Notes under the pieces: model-generated
Databases searched by the model: none
The model's input: the letters and a program-made list of their open reading frames with translations, nothing else
Told to the model about the DNA's origin: nothing
Assembly: GCA_003134505.1 (NCBI GenBank)
Contig: PLBK01000031.1
Span: forward strand, 1 to 38,958
Direction: 5' to 3'
Length of the DNA stretch: 38,958 nt
Origin: Actinomycetota bacterium
GTDB taxonomy: Bacteria; Actinomycetota; Thermoleophilia; Gaiellales; Gaiellaceae
In this document: piece by piece, positions 7,173-15,173 of the stretch
Layout of the letters: every line of letters starts with the position of its first letter
How positions within the stretch are numbered: position 1 is the stretch's first letter
Program-made: the position numbers and the translations under genes

Positions 7173-8645
7173 GTGGCTCCTCGCCCCGTCCTGCTCTCGC
7201 TCGCCGCCGCCGCGCTCGTTGCTGTTCCGCTCGCTGTTGCTTCGCCGGGCCGGCAGCTGTCTAGCGCCTTCGTGACCAGGGCCGGGCCGCGCCTCGAGCT
7301 CGCCGGCCTCCCGTTCCGCTTCGGCGGGGCGAACATCGAGTGGCTCGGACTCGCCGGCTACGGGCCGTCGGACCCGGCCGGGCCGCACTTCCCGAGCAAC
7401 TACGAGATCGACGACGCGCTGACGACGGCGAAGGAGATGGGCGTTCGCGTCGTCCGCAGCCAGACGATGGGCGATTCTGTCGGCTGCGCGCAGTGTCTCG
7501 AGCCTTCGCTCGGGCAGTTCAACCAGGCCGCGTTCGAGCGCATCGACTACGTGCTCAAAGCCGCCCGCGACCGCGGGATCAGGATCATCCCGACGATCAT
7601 CGGCGACGACGCCCTGTCCGGCGGCTCGGGCTGCGTCTACCTGCGCTGGCGCGCGATCTCCGTCCCCGGCTGCTCGATCATCGACATGGAGCCGTTCTGG
7701 ACCGATCCGACCGTGATCGGCGACGTCGAGGAGCACATCAGGGCGCTGCTCGATCACGTCAACGTCTACACGGGGGTCGCCTACAAGGACGACCCGACGA
7801 TCCTCGGCTGGGACCTCCTGAACGGCGGCGGCAGCCCGACGCCCTGGACGAGACAGATCGCCCAGTACGTGCGCTCGCTCGACAGCCATCACCTGATCCT
7901 GTCCGGTGCGGCGAACGTCGGCCTCGCCGCCGTCGACGCCTGCGTCTCGTTCGTCTATCCGCACTGGTCCCTGCCGCTCTCCTTCGTCCAGAGCTGGATC
8001 GATGCCTGCCGCGCGGCCGGGAAGCCGTACATCGTCTACGAGTACGGCTGGGACCTGACCAACTTCCCGACGCGGCCCTCGCTGAGCGGCTTCCTCGCGA
8101 CGCTCCTGGCCGACCCGGAGATCGCCGGCGACGCTTTCTGGGCGCTCGAGGCGCACGCCGACGGGCACGGCTGGATGCCGGTTCCGGCCGACACCTCGGA
8201 CCCGGTCATCGCGCGCACCGGAGAGAGCGGCCAGTGGTGGGCGATGTACTACACCGGCGTCCCGACCCTCGTCATGCCCGCGAACGACATGGCGGCGCGC
8301 GCGCAGATCATTCGCAGCCACAACTACGCGATGGACGGCGTGCGGCGGCCACGACATGCGATCCCGCCGCCGCCGGTGGTGACCTCGGCCGTGCACTCCT
8401 CGAGCCCGGCCGGGGTCGAGGTGTACTGGCGTGGCTCGGCCGGTGCGCGGAACTACAGCGTCCAGCGCGCGCCCACCGCGAGAGGTCCCTGGACGACGCT
8501 CTGCAAGCGCTGCGCAACGGATCTGGACGACGGGTTCGTCGACCTGAGCTCGAGCGCGAAGGGAGGCTGGTACCGCGTCATCCCGTACAACCTCGACGGT
8601 CGCGCCGGCCGAGCATCGGCGCCCGTCCGCGCCACGGCGAGCTAG
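7173..8645 (+). CDS. Secreted GH5-like (mannanase-type) protein, acid/base Glu absent
   Basis: A signal peptide (MAPRPVLLSL and an Ala/Val core to AVASPG) leads into a TIM-barrel related to GH5 endo-beta-mannanases: RFGGANIEWLG, MGVRVVRSQ, the FERIDYVLKAARDRGIR helix, and a C-terminal FN3-like or Ig-like region (from about nt 8370). The nucleophile position is kept (Glu in VYEYGWD, 8040-8042). The strand-4 motif that normally reads W-E-x-x-N-E is here GWDLLNGGG: Asn is present but the acid/base Glu is Gly (7824-7826). It may be a binding protein or have changed chemistry. Start GTG 7173 has GGAG 8 bases before it; GTG 7167 is an alternative. Confidence 0.82.
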   Translation: MAPRPVLLSLAAAALVAVPLAVASPGRQLSSAFVTRAGPRLELAGLPFRFGGANIEWLGLAGYGPSDPAGPHFPSNYEIDDALTTAKEMGVRVVRSQTMGDSVGCAQCLEPSLGQFNQAAFERIDYVLKAARDRGIRIIPTIIGDDALSGGSGCVYLRWRAISVPGCSIIDMEPFWTDPTVIGDVEEHIRALLDHVNVYTGVAYKDDPTILGWDLLNGGGSPTPWTRQIAQYVRSLDSHHLILSGAANVGLAAVDACVSFVYPHWSLPLSFVQSWIDACRAAGKPYIVYEYGWDLTNFPTRPSLSGFLATLLADPEIAGDAFWALEAHADGHGWMPVPADTSDPVIARTGESGQWWAMYYTGVPTLVMPANDMAARAQIIRSHNYAMDGVRRPRHAIPPPPVVTSAVHSSSPAGVEVYWRGSAGARNYSVQRAPTARGPWTTLCKRCATDLDDGFVDLSSSAKGGWYRVIPYNLDGRAGRASAPVRATAS

Positions 8646-8660
8646 GTTTTCCGGCGACAA

Positions 8661-8733
8661 GGGCGGTTAGCTCAGCTGGGAGAGCGCCTGGTTTACACCC
8701 AGGAGGTCGGCGGTTCGACCCCGTCACCGCCCA
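8661..8733 (+). tRNA. tRNA-Val (TAC anticodon)
   Basis: The acceptor GGGCGGT/ACCGCCC with discriminator A, the anticodon stem CCTGG/CCAGG with loop TTTACAC (anticodon TAC), and the T arm GGCGG-TTCGACC-CCGTC (one G-T pair) fold into a standard tRNA. No CCA is encoded. It starts 15 bases after the GH5-like gene and may be co-transcribed with it. Confidence 0.97.
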
Positions 8734-8754
8734 TCGGCCTGCGCGGAAACGAAA

Positions 8755-8780
8755 CGGGGCGAGTCGTGTGACCCGCCCCG
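8755..8780 (-). terminator. Terminator of the CHRD gene, possibly bidirectional
   Basis: CGGGGCGAGTC (8755-8765) pairs with GACCCGCCCCG (8770-8780) with one A-C mismatch and a GTGT loop. Read on the minus strand, the stem is followed by TTTCGTTTCC, a modest T-rich tract, so it best serves the CHRD gene ending at 8806. It also lies 22 bases after tRNA-Val. Confidence 0.6.
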
Positions 8781-8805
8781 CTCGGTTGGCGATGCGACAG
8801 TTCTT

Positions 8806-9531
8806 CTAGTGGCCCAGGGCGGTCGGCGGGACCTTGACGATCTGCCCGCTGATCTCGCCGTCCGGACTGTTCGCCGTGCGCACGACCACGTAGCCGTTGC
8901 CCTTGAGCAGCGCGCTCGCCTGATCGTCGGTGAGCATCGTGCGCCCGAACTTGCCCGCGGTGCACGGCCCGCACAGGTTCGCCGCGACGACGCCGGCGGC
9001 GCCGGGCGAGTTGAGGCGGATGTCGGCGCCGTTGACCGCGCTCGACAGGTTCGAGTAGGACAGCCTCCAGCCGAGGATCCAGTGCTGGCCCGAGCTCGGG
9101 ACCGCGAAGGGCGGCACCGCGCCGCCGCACTTGATCTTGTGAGGGACGCCGCTCGCGCGCGGCGGCGAGCCCTGATTGCCGGGCGCGCCGGGTTTCGGCG
9201 CCGTCACGGAGCAGCCCGGGACGGACGGCATCGCGCCCGCCTTGACCGTGCCGATGGTGTGCACCAGCACGCCATCCCAGCGGCCGGTCGCGGTCGACGA
9301 GCCGCTCGACGGGGTCAGCTTGGCGCCGAGCTGGTAGCCGATCGCGTGCGTGGAGCCCGACGGGGCGGTCGCGCTTCCGGGGCCGCTCTGTCCAATGAGC
9401 CGAACCTTCCCCGGCTTCGCCGGCCCGGCAGGCGGAGGCGTGGAGCCTGCCGTCGCGAAGCCGGCGGCGACCAGGGCGAGAAGCGCGAGCAGCGAGAAGG
9501 CTGCTCCCAGGCGACCTGCTCTCTTGCTCAT
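8806..9531 (-). CDS. Secreted CHRD-like protein, paralogue of 2595-3194
   Basis: The 241-residue protein has a signal peptide (MSKRAGRLGAAF then a Leu/Ala core, ending ATAGS) and a CHRD-type domain. It shares the scheme of the protein at 2595-3194: a GRWDGVLVH strand, a Cys pair flanking a Gly/Pro loop, WRLSYSNLS, and an end in SPDGEISGQIV. It adds a second pair of Cys (NLCGPC). The ATG has a clear GGAGG 5 bases upstream. Extracellular location is inferred; function is unknown. Confidence 0.82.
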   Translation of the reverse strand: MSKRAGRLGAAFSLLALLALVAAGFATAGSTPPPAGPAKPGKVRLIGQSGPGSATAPSGSTHAIGYQLGAKLTPSSGSSTATGRWDGVLVHTIGTVKAGAMPSVPGCSVTAPKPGAPGNQGSPPRASGVPHKIKCGGAVPPFAVPSSGQHWILGWRLSYSNLSSAVNGADIRLNSPGAAGVVAANLCGPCTAGKFGRTMLTDDQASALLKGNGYVVVRTANSPDGEISGQIVKVPPTALGH

Positions 9532-9575
9532 CTCAACCTCCGTTGTGGTCGCGTCAAACTTCGTGCTGCGAGTTC

Positions 9576-9581
9576 TTTATA
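9576..9581 (-). promoter_or_regulatory. Candidate -10 box of the CHRD gene
   Basis: On the minus strand TATAAA stands about 45 bases before the ATG at 9531, in an otherwise GC-rich gap. No consensus -35 is present at the usual distance, so this is tentative. Confidence 0.35.
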
Positions 9582-9740
9582 GCGGCGTCGCTCGGCGGAT
9601 CGCTCCTTTGCGGGACGGATTTACGAACGCGTTACGTGCTATCTCGCGCGAGCGGGCGCCGCGTCAGCGGAGCGGGTCGAGGCGGAGAAGCGACGCGTTC
9701 GGATAGCAGCGGCTTTCGCAGCGCTAGCCTGTACGGCTTC

Positions 9741-10655
9741 GTGGCGGCCCACTCTCACCAGCACGAGCGGTTGCCAAGCGACCGGCGGGCGCTCACCGTC
9801 GCCCTCGTCCTGATCGCGGGGCTGGCCGTTGCCGAGGTCGCGACCGGCATCCTCGCGCACTCGCTGGCGCTGCTGGCCGACGCCGGCCACCTCGTCTCGG
9901 ACGTGGCCGCGCTCGGGTTCGCGCTGGTCGCCGCCGCGATGGCGGCACGGCCCGCGCGCGGCCGCTGGACGTTCGGCTTCCGGCGGCTCGAGATCCTGGC
10001 CGCGCAGGCGAACGGGCTCATGCTCGGCCTGGTCGGGATCTGGATCGTCTACTCGGCGGTTCGTCGGCTCGTGTCCCCTCCGGACGTGTCGGGTGGCATC
10101 GTCCTCGTCGTCGCGCTCGCCGGCATCGGCGTCAACCTCGCGGCCACGTTCGTGCTGTCGCGGGCGAATCGCAAGAGCCTGAACGTCCGCGGGGCGTTCC
10201 TGCACGTGGCGACGGATCTCGCCGCGTTCGTCGGCACGGCGATCGCCGGCGGCGTCGTGCTGGCGACGGGCTGGGACCGTGCCGATCCGGTCGCGAGCCT
10301 GCTCGTCGCCGGGCTGATGTTCTGGGCGGCGTGCTCGCTCCTGCGTGACTCGACGGTGATCTTCCTCGAGGCGGCGCCGCGCGAGATCGATCCTGCGGAC
10401 GTGGGTCGCGCGATCGTCTCGGTCCCGCAGGTCGTCGAGGCGCACGACCTCCACGTCTGGACGGTCACGAGCGGCTTCCAGGCCGTGTCCGCGCACGTGC
10501 TCGTCGATCCGGGCGCCGACTGCCATGCCGTCCGCCGCACGATCGAGTCCGTGCTCAGCGAGCGCTTCGACCTGGAGCACACGACGCTCCAGGTCGACCA
10601 TGCCCGGCCCGCCGTGGTCCAGCTCGGCGCGGTCGAGCGGCGGCACGTGGAGTGA
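9741..10655 (+). CDS. Cation diffusion facilitator (zinc-type exporter)
   Basis: The 304-residue protein has a His-rich start (HSHQH), six predicted membrane helices and a cytoplasmic ferredoxin-like C-terminal domain (HDLHVWTVTSG, then LEHTTLQVDH). The metal-site residues of the CzcD/ZitB group are present: His50 and Asp54 in ADAGHLVSD on helix 2, and His155 and Asp159 in HVATD on helix 5. It should exchange Zn(II), or a similar divalent cation, for protons at the cell membrane. The GTG at 9741 fits the usual length; the frame is open further upstream but with no similarity to the family. Confidence 0.93.
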   Translation: MAAHSHQHERLPSDRRALTVALVLIAGLAVAEVATGILAHSLALLADAGHLVSDVAALGFALVAAAMAARPARGRWTFGFRRLEILAAQANGLMLGLVGIWIVYSAVRRLVSPPDVSGGIVLVVALAGIGVNLAATFVLSRANRKSLNVRGAFLHVATDLAAFVGTAIAGGVVLATGWDRADPVASLLVAGLMFWAACSLLRDSTVIFLEAAPREIDPADVGRAIVSVPQVVEAHDLHVWTVTSGFQAVSAHVLVDPGADCHAVRRTIESVLSERFDLEHTTLQVDHARPAVVQLGAVERRHVE

Positions 10656-10734
10656 GCGGGAGTTCCGGGTCCCGGTCGGCGAGGGCGAGCTCGCCGGGCA
10701 TCGCGGCGGCGAAGGGGCCCCGGCGCTCGTTCTG
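10654..10734 (+). pseudogene. Possible alpha/beta-hydrolase N-terminal remnant
   Basis: A frame without a start codon encodes EREFRVPVGEGELAGHRG and then GAPALVL, the typical opening of an alpha/beta-hydrolase just before its HGGPG oxyanion loop. Similarity then stops. It sits between the CDF gene and the Rrf2 gene. With about 27 residues this could be chance. Confidence 0.25.
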
Positions 10735-10811
10735 GCCGACCAGGTGCTCAGGATCCTGGACAAAGAGTGCGCCCGGCGTGACTTGACCCGTCGCTGCGTG
10801 AGAATGGCCGT

Positions 10812-11270
10812 ATGCGCGTCTCCGCCAAGGCCGACTACGCACTGAGGGCCGCGGCCGAGCTGGCCGCGGCGGAGGGAAAGGGGCACATCAAGGGCGAGCA
10901 ACTCGCGCACGCGCAGTCGATCCCGCTGAAGTTCCTCGAGAACATCCTCCTCGAGCTCCGCCACGCCGGGCTCGTGCAGAGTCAGCGCGGGGTCGAGGGC
11001 GGCTACTGGTTGGCGCGGCCGGCGGCCGAGATCACGCTCGCCGAGGTGATCCGCGCCGTCGAGGGGCCGCTCGCCAACGTGCGCGGCACGCGGCCGGAGG
11101 CGGTCGAGTACACAGGCTCCGCCGAGCCGCTGCGCAGCGTCTGGATCGCCGTTCGCGCGAGCCTGCGCGGAGTGCTCGAGTCGGTCACCCTCGCCGACGT
11201 GGCGCGTGGTGAGCTGCCGTCCTCACTGGACGAGCTCCTCGCCGACCCCGAGGCCTGGCGTCCCCACTGA
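10812..11270 (+). CDS. Rrf2-family transcriptional regulator without cysteines
   Basis: The 152-residue protein has the family opening [18 protein letters not shown], a winged helix ([19 protein letters not shown], then [12 protein letters not shown]) and the dimerisation helix [16 protein letters not shown]. It has no Cys at all, so it cannot hold an Fe-S cluster like IscR or NsrR. That fits the CymR-type branch, which senses cysteine status through a partner protein. The neighbouring sulfate transporter supports a sulfur role by inference. GAGAAT lies 6 bases before the ATG, so the mRNA may be leaderless. Its 3' end overlaps the 3' end of cysA by 48 bases on the opposite strand. Confidence 0.9.
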   Translation: MRVSAKADYALRAAAELAAAEGKGHIKGEQLAHAQSIPLKFLENILLELRHAGLVQSQRGVEGGYWLARPAAEITLAEVIRAVEGPLANVRGTRPEAVEYTGSAEPLRSVWIAVRASLRGVLESVTLADVARGELPSSLDELLADPEAWRPH

Positions 11271-12209
11271 GCCGTTTCGCGGCGAGACGAAGACGATCTG
11301 GCCGCGCTCGAGCTCGAGCTCGGCCTCCTCGTCGCGCGTGAGCTGCGTCGAGAACGCGCGGCCGTTGCCGTCGAGCAGGTCGACGCGCACCTCGAAGCCG
11401 AGGTGCACGACCCGCGCGACCATCGCCTCCGACGCGCCCGGCCGCTCGTCCAGCGAGAGCTCGAGGTCGTGCGGCCGCACGAGGCCGCCCTCCGTGCGGA
11501 CGACCGGGCCGAAGAACGTCATCACGAAGTCGTTCGCGGGCGCGTCGTAGAGCTCGCGGGGCTCGCCGATCTGCTGGATCCGGCCCTCGTGGATGAGCGC
11601 GATCCGGTCGGCGACGTCCATCGCCTCCTCCTGGTCGTGTGTGACGATGACGGTGGTGACGTCCTGCTCGTCGTGGAGCCGGCGCAGCCAGACGCGGAGC
11701 TCCTTGCGGACGCGGGCGTCGAGGGCGCCGAACGGCTCGTCCAGGAGCAGGACGCTCGGCTCGACTGCGAGCGCCCGCGCGAGCGCCATGCGCTGCCGCT
11801 GGCCTCCCGAGAGCTGGGCGGGGTAGCGGTCGGCGAGCCCGTGGAGCTGGACGAGATGCAGCAACTCGTCGACTCGCTCGGCCACCTCGGCCTTCGGACG
11901 CCGGCGGATCTCGAGGCCGAACGCGACGTTCTTGCGCACGGTCATGTGCTTGAACGCCGCGTAGTGCTGGAAGACGAAGCCGATGCCCCGGGCTTGCGGC
12001 GCACGTGCGGTGACGTCCTCGCCGTCCAGCGCGACCGAGCCGGCGTCGGGCCGCTCGAGCCCGGCGACGATGCGGAGCAGCGTCGACTTGCCGCTCCCGC
12101 TCGGGCCGAGGAGCGCGGTCAGCGACCCGGTCTCGACCTCGAGCGTCACGTCGTCGAGCGCGACGAAGTCGCCGAACCGCTTGCCGACGTTGCGGATCTC
12201 GATGCTCAC
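11223..12209 (-). CDS. cysA: Sulfate/thiosulfate ABC transporter ATP-binding protein
   Basis: The 328-residue ABC ATPase shows Walker [10 protein letters not shown] (35-43), Q-loop [14 protein letters not shown], signature LSGGQRQR (133-140), Walker [10 protein letters not shown] with Glu158, and switch His in VTHDQEE. FQHYAxFxHMTV and the C-terminal TOBE-like part with LVRPHDLEL are typical of CysA rather than of sugar or molybdate transporters. It powers sulfate uptake with CysT and CysW. The GTG start overlaps the cysW stop (GTGA), and it is the last gene of the sbp-cysT-cysW-cysA operon. Confidence 0.95.
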   Translation of the reverse strand: MSIEIRNVGKRFGDFVALDDVTLEVETGSLTALLGPSGSGKSTLLRIVAGLERPDAGSVALDGEDVTARAPQARGIGFVFQHYAAFKHMTVRKNVAFGLEIRRRPKAEVAERVDELLHLVQLHGLADRYPAQLSGGQRQRMALARALAVEPSVLLLDEPFGALDARVRKELRVWLRRLHDEQDVTTVIVTHDQEEAMDVADRIALIHEGRIQQIGEPRELYDAPANDFVMTFFGPVVRTEGGLVRPHDLELSLDERPGASEAMVARVVHLGFEVRVDLLDGNGRAFSTQLTRDEEAELELERGQIVFVSPRNGSVGTPGLGVGEELVQ

Positions 12210-13012
12210 GCGGTCGCCTCCTCGGGCCTGAGGAAGATCATCGCGATGAGGACGAGAATGGCCATCAAGGCCAGCACGATAGAGATCGAGTAGGCGCCCG
12301 GGAGGTCGAAGTTGTCGTAGTGGTCCTCGACGGTGAGCGTGGCTGTCATGGTCTGGCCCTCGATGCGGCCGGAAACGATCGCGACGGCTCCGTATTCGCC
12401 GAGGCAGCGGGCCGTGGTGAGGACGACGCCGTAGATGACCGCCCAGCGGATCGCCGGGAGCGTGATGCGCCGGAACGTCTGCCAGCCGGTGGCGCCGAGC
12501 GTGTGAGCCGCCTGCTCCTGTTCGTCGCCGATCTCGCGGAGGGTCGGGATGACCTCGCGGGCGACGAAGGGCAGGGAGACGAAGATCGTCGCAAGCACCA
12601 TCGCCGGGAGCGCGAACAGGATCTGGATGCCGTGGCGCATGAACCAGTCGCCGAGCCAGCCGCCGCGCCCGTAGAGCAGGAAGAGCGAAAGGCCGACGAC
12701 AACGGGGGAGAGGGCGAGCGGCAGGTCGATGAACGCGTTGAGCAGGCCCTTGAGCGGGAAGTCGCGCCGCACGATCGCGAGCCCGACGGCGATGCCGAAG
12801 ACGGTGTTGATCGGAACGGCGATGGCGGTGATCTCGAGCGTGAGCACGAACGCGTGGACGGTCGCGGGATCGGTGAGCGTGCTCCAGACGTGCCCGATGC
12901 CGTTGTCGAAGGTTCGCCAGGAGATGATCGCGACCGGCCCGACCAGCACTGCGAGCAGGTAGAAGAGCGCGAAGCCACGCAGTGAGAGGCGCCGGAGCGT
13001 CCTACCGTGCAT
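12206..13012 (-). CDS. cysW: Sulfate ABC transporter permease
   Basis: The 268-residue inner-membrane permease has about six helices and the CysW pattern: [17 protein letters not shown] at the N terminus, [11 protein letters not shown], and the coupling-helix EAA loop [32 protein letters not shown] follows. It pairs with CysT as the translocation channel. The ATG at 13012 lies within the end of cysT (11-base overlap), and its stop overlaps the cysA start, so translation is probably coupled throughout. Confidence 0.94.
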   Translation of the reverse strand: MHGRTLRRLSLRGFALFYLLAVLVGPVAIISWRTFDNGIGHVWSTLTDPATVHAFVLTLEITAIAVPINTVFGIAVGLAIVRRDFPLKGLLNAFIDLPLALSPVVVGLSLFLLYGRGGWLGDWFMRHGIQILFALPAMVLATIFVSLPFVAREVIPTLREIGDEQEQAAHTLGATGWQTFRRITLPAIRWAVIYGVVLTTARCLGEYGAVAIVSGRIEGQTMTATLTVEDHYDNFDLPGAYSISIVLALMAILVLIAMIFLRPEEATA

Positions 13013-13835
13013 GCTCGTGCCTAGTGGCGAAGTACCGGATGGCGCCGATGACGAGCAGGACGGCGAACGAGATCGCGAGCAACACCACGGCGATCGCCGA
13101 GGCGCCGGCCGTGTCGCCGCTTTGGATGTGCAGGAAGATGAAGACGGACGCAACCTGGGTCTTGAACGGGAGGTTGCCGGAGATGAGGATGAGCGCCCCG
13201 ATCTCGCCGACAGCGCGGGCGAAGGCGAGCGCGACGCCGGAGAGGATCCCGGGCAGGATGTTCGGCAACACGATGCGCCGGAACACCGTTCCCTCGCCGG
13301 CGCCGAGAGACCGCGCCGCCTCCTCCATCTCCGTGTCCAGTTCGAGCAGCACCGGCTGTACCGTGCGGACGACGAAGGGGAGCGTGACGAACAACAGGGC
13401 GAGGACGATCGCGGTGCGCGTGTCCGTGACGTCGATCCCGACCGGGGAGCGCGGCCCGTAGAGGGCGATCAGCGTCAGTCCGGCGACGATCGTCGGCAGC
13501 GCGAACGGGAGGTCGATGATCGCGTTGACGAGGCTCTTGCCACGGAAGTCATCACGGACGAGCACCCAGGCGATGATCGTGCCGGTGGCCGCGTTGATCC
13601 CGGCCACGATCAGCGCGCAGACGAGGCTGAGCTCGAGCGCGCTGACGGCCTGCGAGTCGGAGACGACGCTCCAGAAGCCGGCAGCACCATTGGCGCGGGA
13701 CTCCCAGACGACGGCCGCGATCGGCAGCACGACGACCGCCGAGAGAAAGGCGGTGACAAAGCCGAGCGAGAGGGCGGTCTGCGCCCTCCCGCTCTGGATC
13801 CGTACTGGCCGGGTGACTGAGGCGGTGCTAGCCAG
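13002..13835 (-). CDS. cysT: Sulfate ABC transporter permease, probable CTG start
   Basis: The permease has CysT/CysU motifs: DLPFALPTIVAGLTL, PFVVRTVQPVLLELD, EEAARSLGAGEGTVF and AVGEIGALILISGN. The first standard start is GTG 13730, but it falls inside the first membrane helix. Upstream, the frame stays open and encodes the expected N terminus (TALSLGFVTAFLSAVVVLP) without any ATG, GTG or TTG. A CTG at 13835 has a perfect GGAGG 5 bases before it and yields 277 residues, the length I recall for E. coli CysU. It overlaps the sbp stop by 8 bases. I therefore propose a CTG start; the gene identity is firm, the start less so. Confidence 0.9.
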   Translation of the reverse strand: MASTASVTRPVRIQSGRAQTALSLGFVTAFLSAVVVLPIAAVVWESRANGAAGFWSVVSDSQAVSALELSLVCALIVAGINAATGTIIAWVLVRDDFRGKSLVNAIIDLPFALPTIVAGLTLIALYGPRSPVGIDVTDTRTAIVLALLFVTLPFVVRTVQPVLLELDTEMEEAARSLGAGEGTVFRRIVLPNILPGILSGVALAFARAVGEIGALILISGNLPFKTQVASVFIFLHIQSGDTAGASAIAVVLLAISFAVLLVIGAIRYFATRHEHAR

Positions 13836-14829
13836 TCGGGCCTCCGACCGACTTCTCGATCCCGACCATCAACCCGCTCTGCGGATCGAACCAGCGCTTG
13901 TCCACCTTGCGCCAGCCCCCGAACCACGGGTTGGCGATGGTCGTCAGCGCCCGGGTCGGGAAGCCCGACCGGTACTGCTTCGCCACGGACTTGAGCACCG
14001 GCCGGTAGCCGTACTGGGCGAGCAACGTCTGGGCAGGCGCGCTCTTCGCAAAGGCGATGAACTTGTTCACGAGGTCGAGGTTCGGGCTCGTCTTGATCGG
14101 TGCGATCGGCAGTTCGATCAGCATCGTCTTCCCGGGCACGAGGTAGCCGAGGTTCTGGCCCGCCTGCTTCGCGGCGACGGCCTCGCTCTCGTACGTGAGC
14201 AGCACGTCGCCCTTGCCCGCGAGAAACGTGTTGGTCGCATTCCGGCCTGAACTGTCCTGCGAGACGACGTTGTGGAAGAGCTTCGTCACGAACGCCTGCG
14301 CCTGCTTGTCGGTCTTGCCCTCGCGGCGCGCGGCAGCGTACGCCGCGAGCACGTTCCACTTCGCCGAGCCGGAGCTGAACGGGTTCGGCGTCACGATCTG
14401 CACCCCGGGCTTGACCAGGTCGTCCCACGTCTTGATGTGCTTCGGGTTGCCGCCCCGGAAGGCGAAGGCGACCACCGAGTACGCCAGGTCCCCGCCGTAC
14501 GACTGCTTCTGCCAATTCGGCGAGACGAGACCGGCATCGACGAGCGCGTTCACGTCGTCACCGGTGGACAGAAAGACCACGTCAGCCTTGAGGCCGGCGG
14601 CGACGGCCTTCGCCTGATCGCCCGACGGCCCGTACGAGGTCGTGAACGACACACCCTTGCCGTCCGGCGTCTGCTGCCAGGCCGAGATGATCTTCGCCAT
14701 CACCGTCTTCGGCGTCGAATAGGCGACCAGCGACAGCGTGACGTCCTTCTTGCCGGCACCAGCAGCGGCGACTACGACACCGCTAACGATCACAGCCAAC
14801 GCCAACAAACTAATACGTCTCATCCGCAC
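13828..14829 (-). CDS. sbp: Periplasmic-type sulfate-binding protein
   Basis: The 333-residue solute-binding protein has a Sec signal peptide (MRMRRISLLALAVIV, ending near AAAGAG) and family motifs: LSLVAYSTPK, SYGPSGDQAKAV, VVFLSTGDDV, NPFSSGSAKWN, LTYESEA and IANPWFGGW. It captures sulfate for CysTWA. There is no lipobox Cys, unusual for a Gram-positive-type envelope, so retention at the surface is unexplained. Start is GTG 14829 or ATG 14823; an AGAGG run lies between them. It is the first gene of the operon and faces bolA across a short intergenic region. Confidence 0.94.
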   Translation of the reverse strand: MRMRRISLLALAVIVSGVVVAAAGAGKKDVTLSLVAYSTPKTVMAKIISAWQQTPDGKGVSFTTSYGPSGDQAKAVAAGLKADVVFLSTGDDVNALVDAGLVSPNWQKQSYGGDLAYSVVAFAFRGGNPKHIKTWDDLVKPGVQIVTPNPFSSGSAKWNVLAAYAAARREGKTDKQAQAFVTKLFHNVVSQDSSGRNATNTFLAGKGDVLLTYESEAVAAKQAGQNLGYLVPGKTMLIELPIAPIKTSPNLDLVNKFIAFAKSAPAQTLLAQYGYRPVLKSVAKQYRSGFPTRALTTIANPWFGGWRKVDKRWFDPQSGLMVGIEKSVGGPTG

Positions 14830-14897
14830 CTCTTATCTTCCGCGTTTGTCTACAGACTCACTAGACATTCACTCAAATCGAGGTGGGTCTCGTCAAA

Positions 14898-14912
14898 TGC
14901 ATTCGAAATGCA
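14898..14912. promoter_or_regulatory. Inverted repeat between sbp and bolA
   Basis: TGCATT-CGA-AATGCA is a perfect 15-bp interrupted palindrome. It is centred between the divergent sulfate operon (start 14829) and bolA (start 14943), in a region far richer in A/T than its surroundings. On the minus strand TTGACG begins at about 14895. A second, weaker pair GTCTA/TAGAC lies nearer to sbp. It is a candidate operator for both units; binding by the Rrf2 protein encoded 3.6 kb away is only a guess. Confidence 0.45.
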
Positions 14913-14942
14913 GGCGTTTTCGGATCAGCTAGGCTTGTCCGG

Positions 14943-15173
14943 ATGGAGCGCCTCGAGACGCTGTTGCGTGAAGCCTTCCCCGACGCGAGCGACCTGCGCG
15001 TAATCGATCGCACCGGTACGGGCGACCACTTCCACGTGCTCGTCCGCGATTCGAGCTTCGACAGTCTGTCGCTCGTCGACCAGCACAAGCTGGTCTACGC
15101 GGCGCTCGAGGAGCCCCTCGCCGACGGCACGATCCACGAGCTGCGAATCACGACGAAAGGGACATCACCATGA
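14943..15173 (+). CDS. bolA: BolA family protein
   Basis: The 76-residue protein has the BolA fold pattern: helix MERLETLLREAFP, strand LRVIDRTGTGDHFHVLV, then SLVDQHKLVYAAL and a closing IHELRITT with the invariant His65. BolA proteins join monothiol glutaredoxins to bind and pass on [2Fe-2S] clusters. The next gene is exactly such a glutaredoxin, overlapping by ATGA. TAGGCT (14930-14935) stands 7 bases before the ATG and no ribosome site is visible, so the mRNA is probably leaderless. Confidence 0.93.
   Translation: MERLETLLREAFPDASDLRVIDRTGTGDHFHVLVRDSSFDSLSLVDQHKLVYAALEEPLADGTIHELRITTKGTSP

Noticed and set aside
7125-8660. A 511-codon minus-strand frame opposite the GH5-like gene.
   Set aside because: Its composition is that of a complementary-frame shadow; the plus frame has a signal peptide and family motifs.
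8755-8780. GC-rich hairpin after tRNA-Val as part of the dispersed two-hairpin element.
   Set aside because: Stem, loop and flanks differ from the CACGGGGGAAAC element; it is better explained as a terminator.
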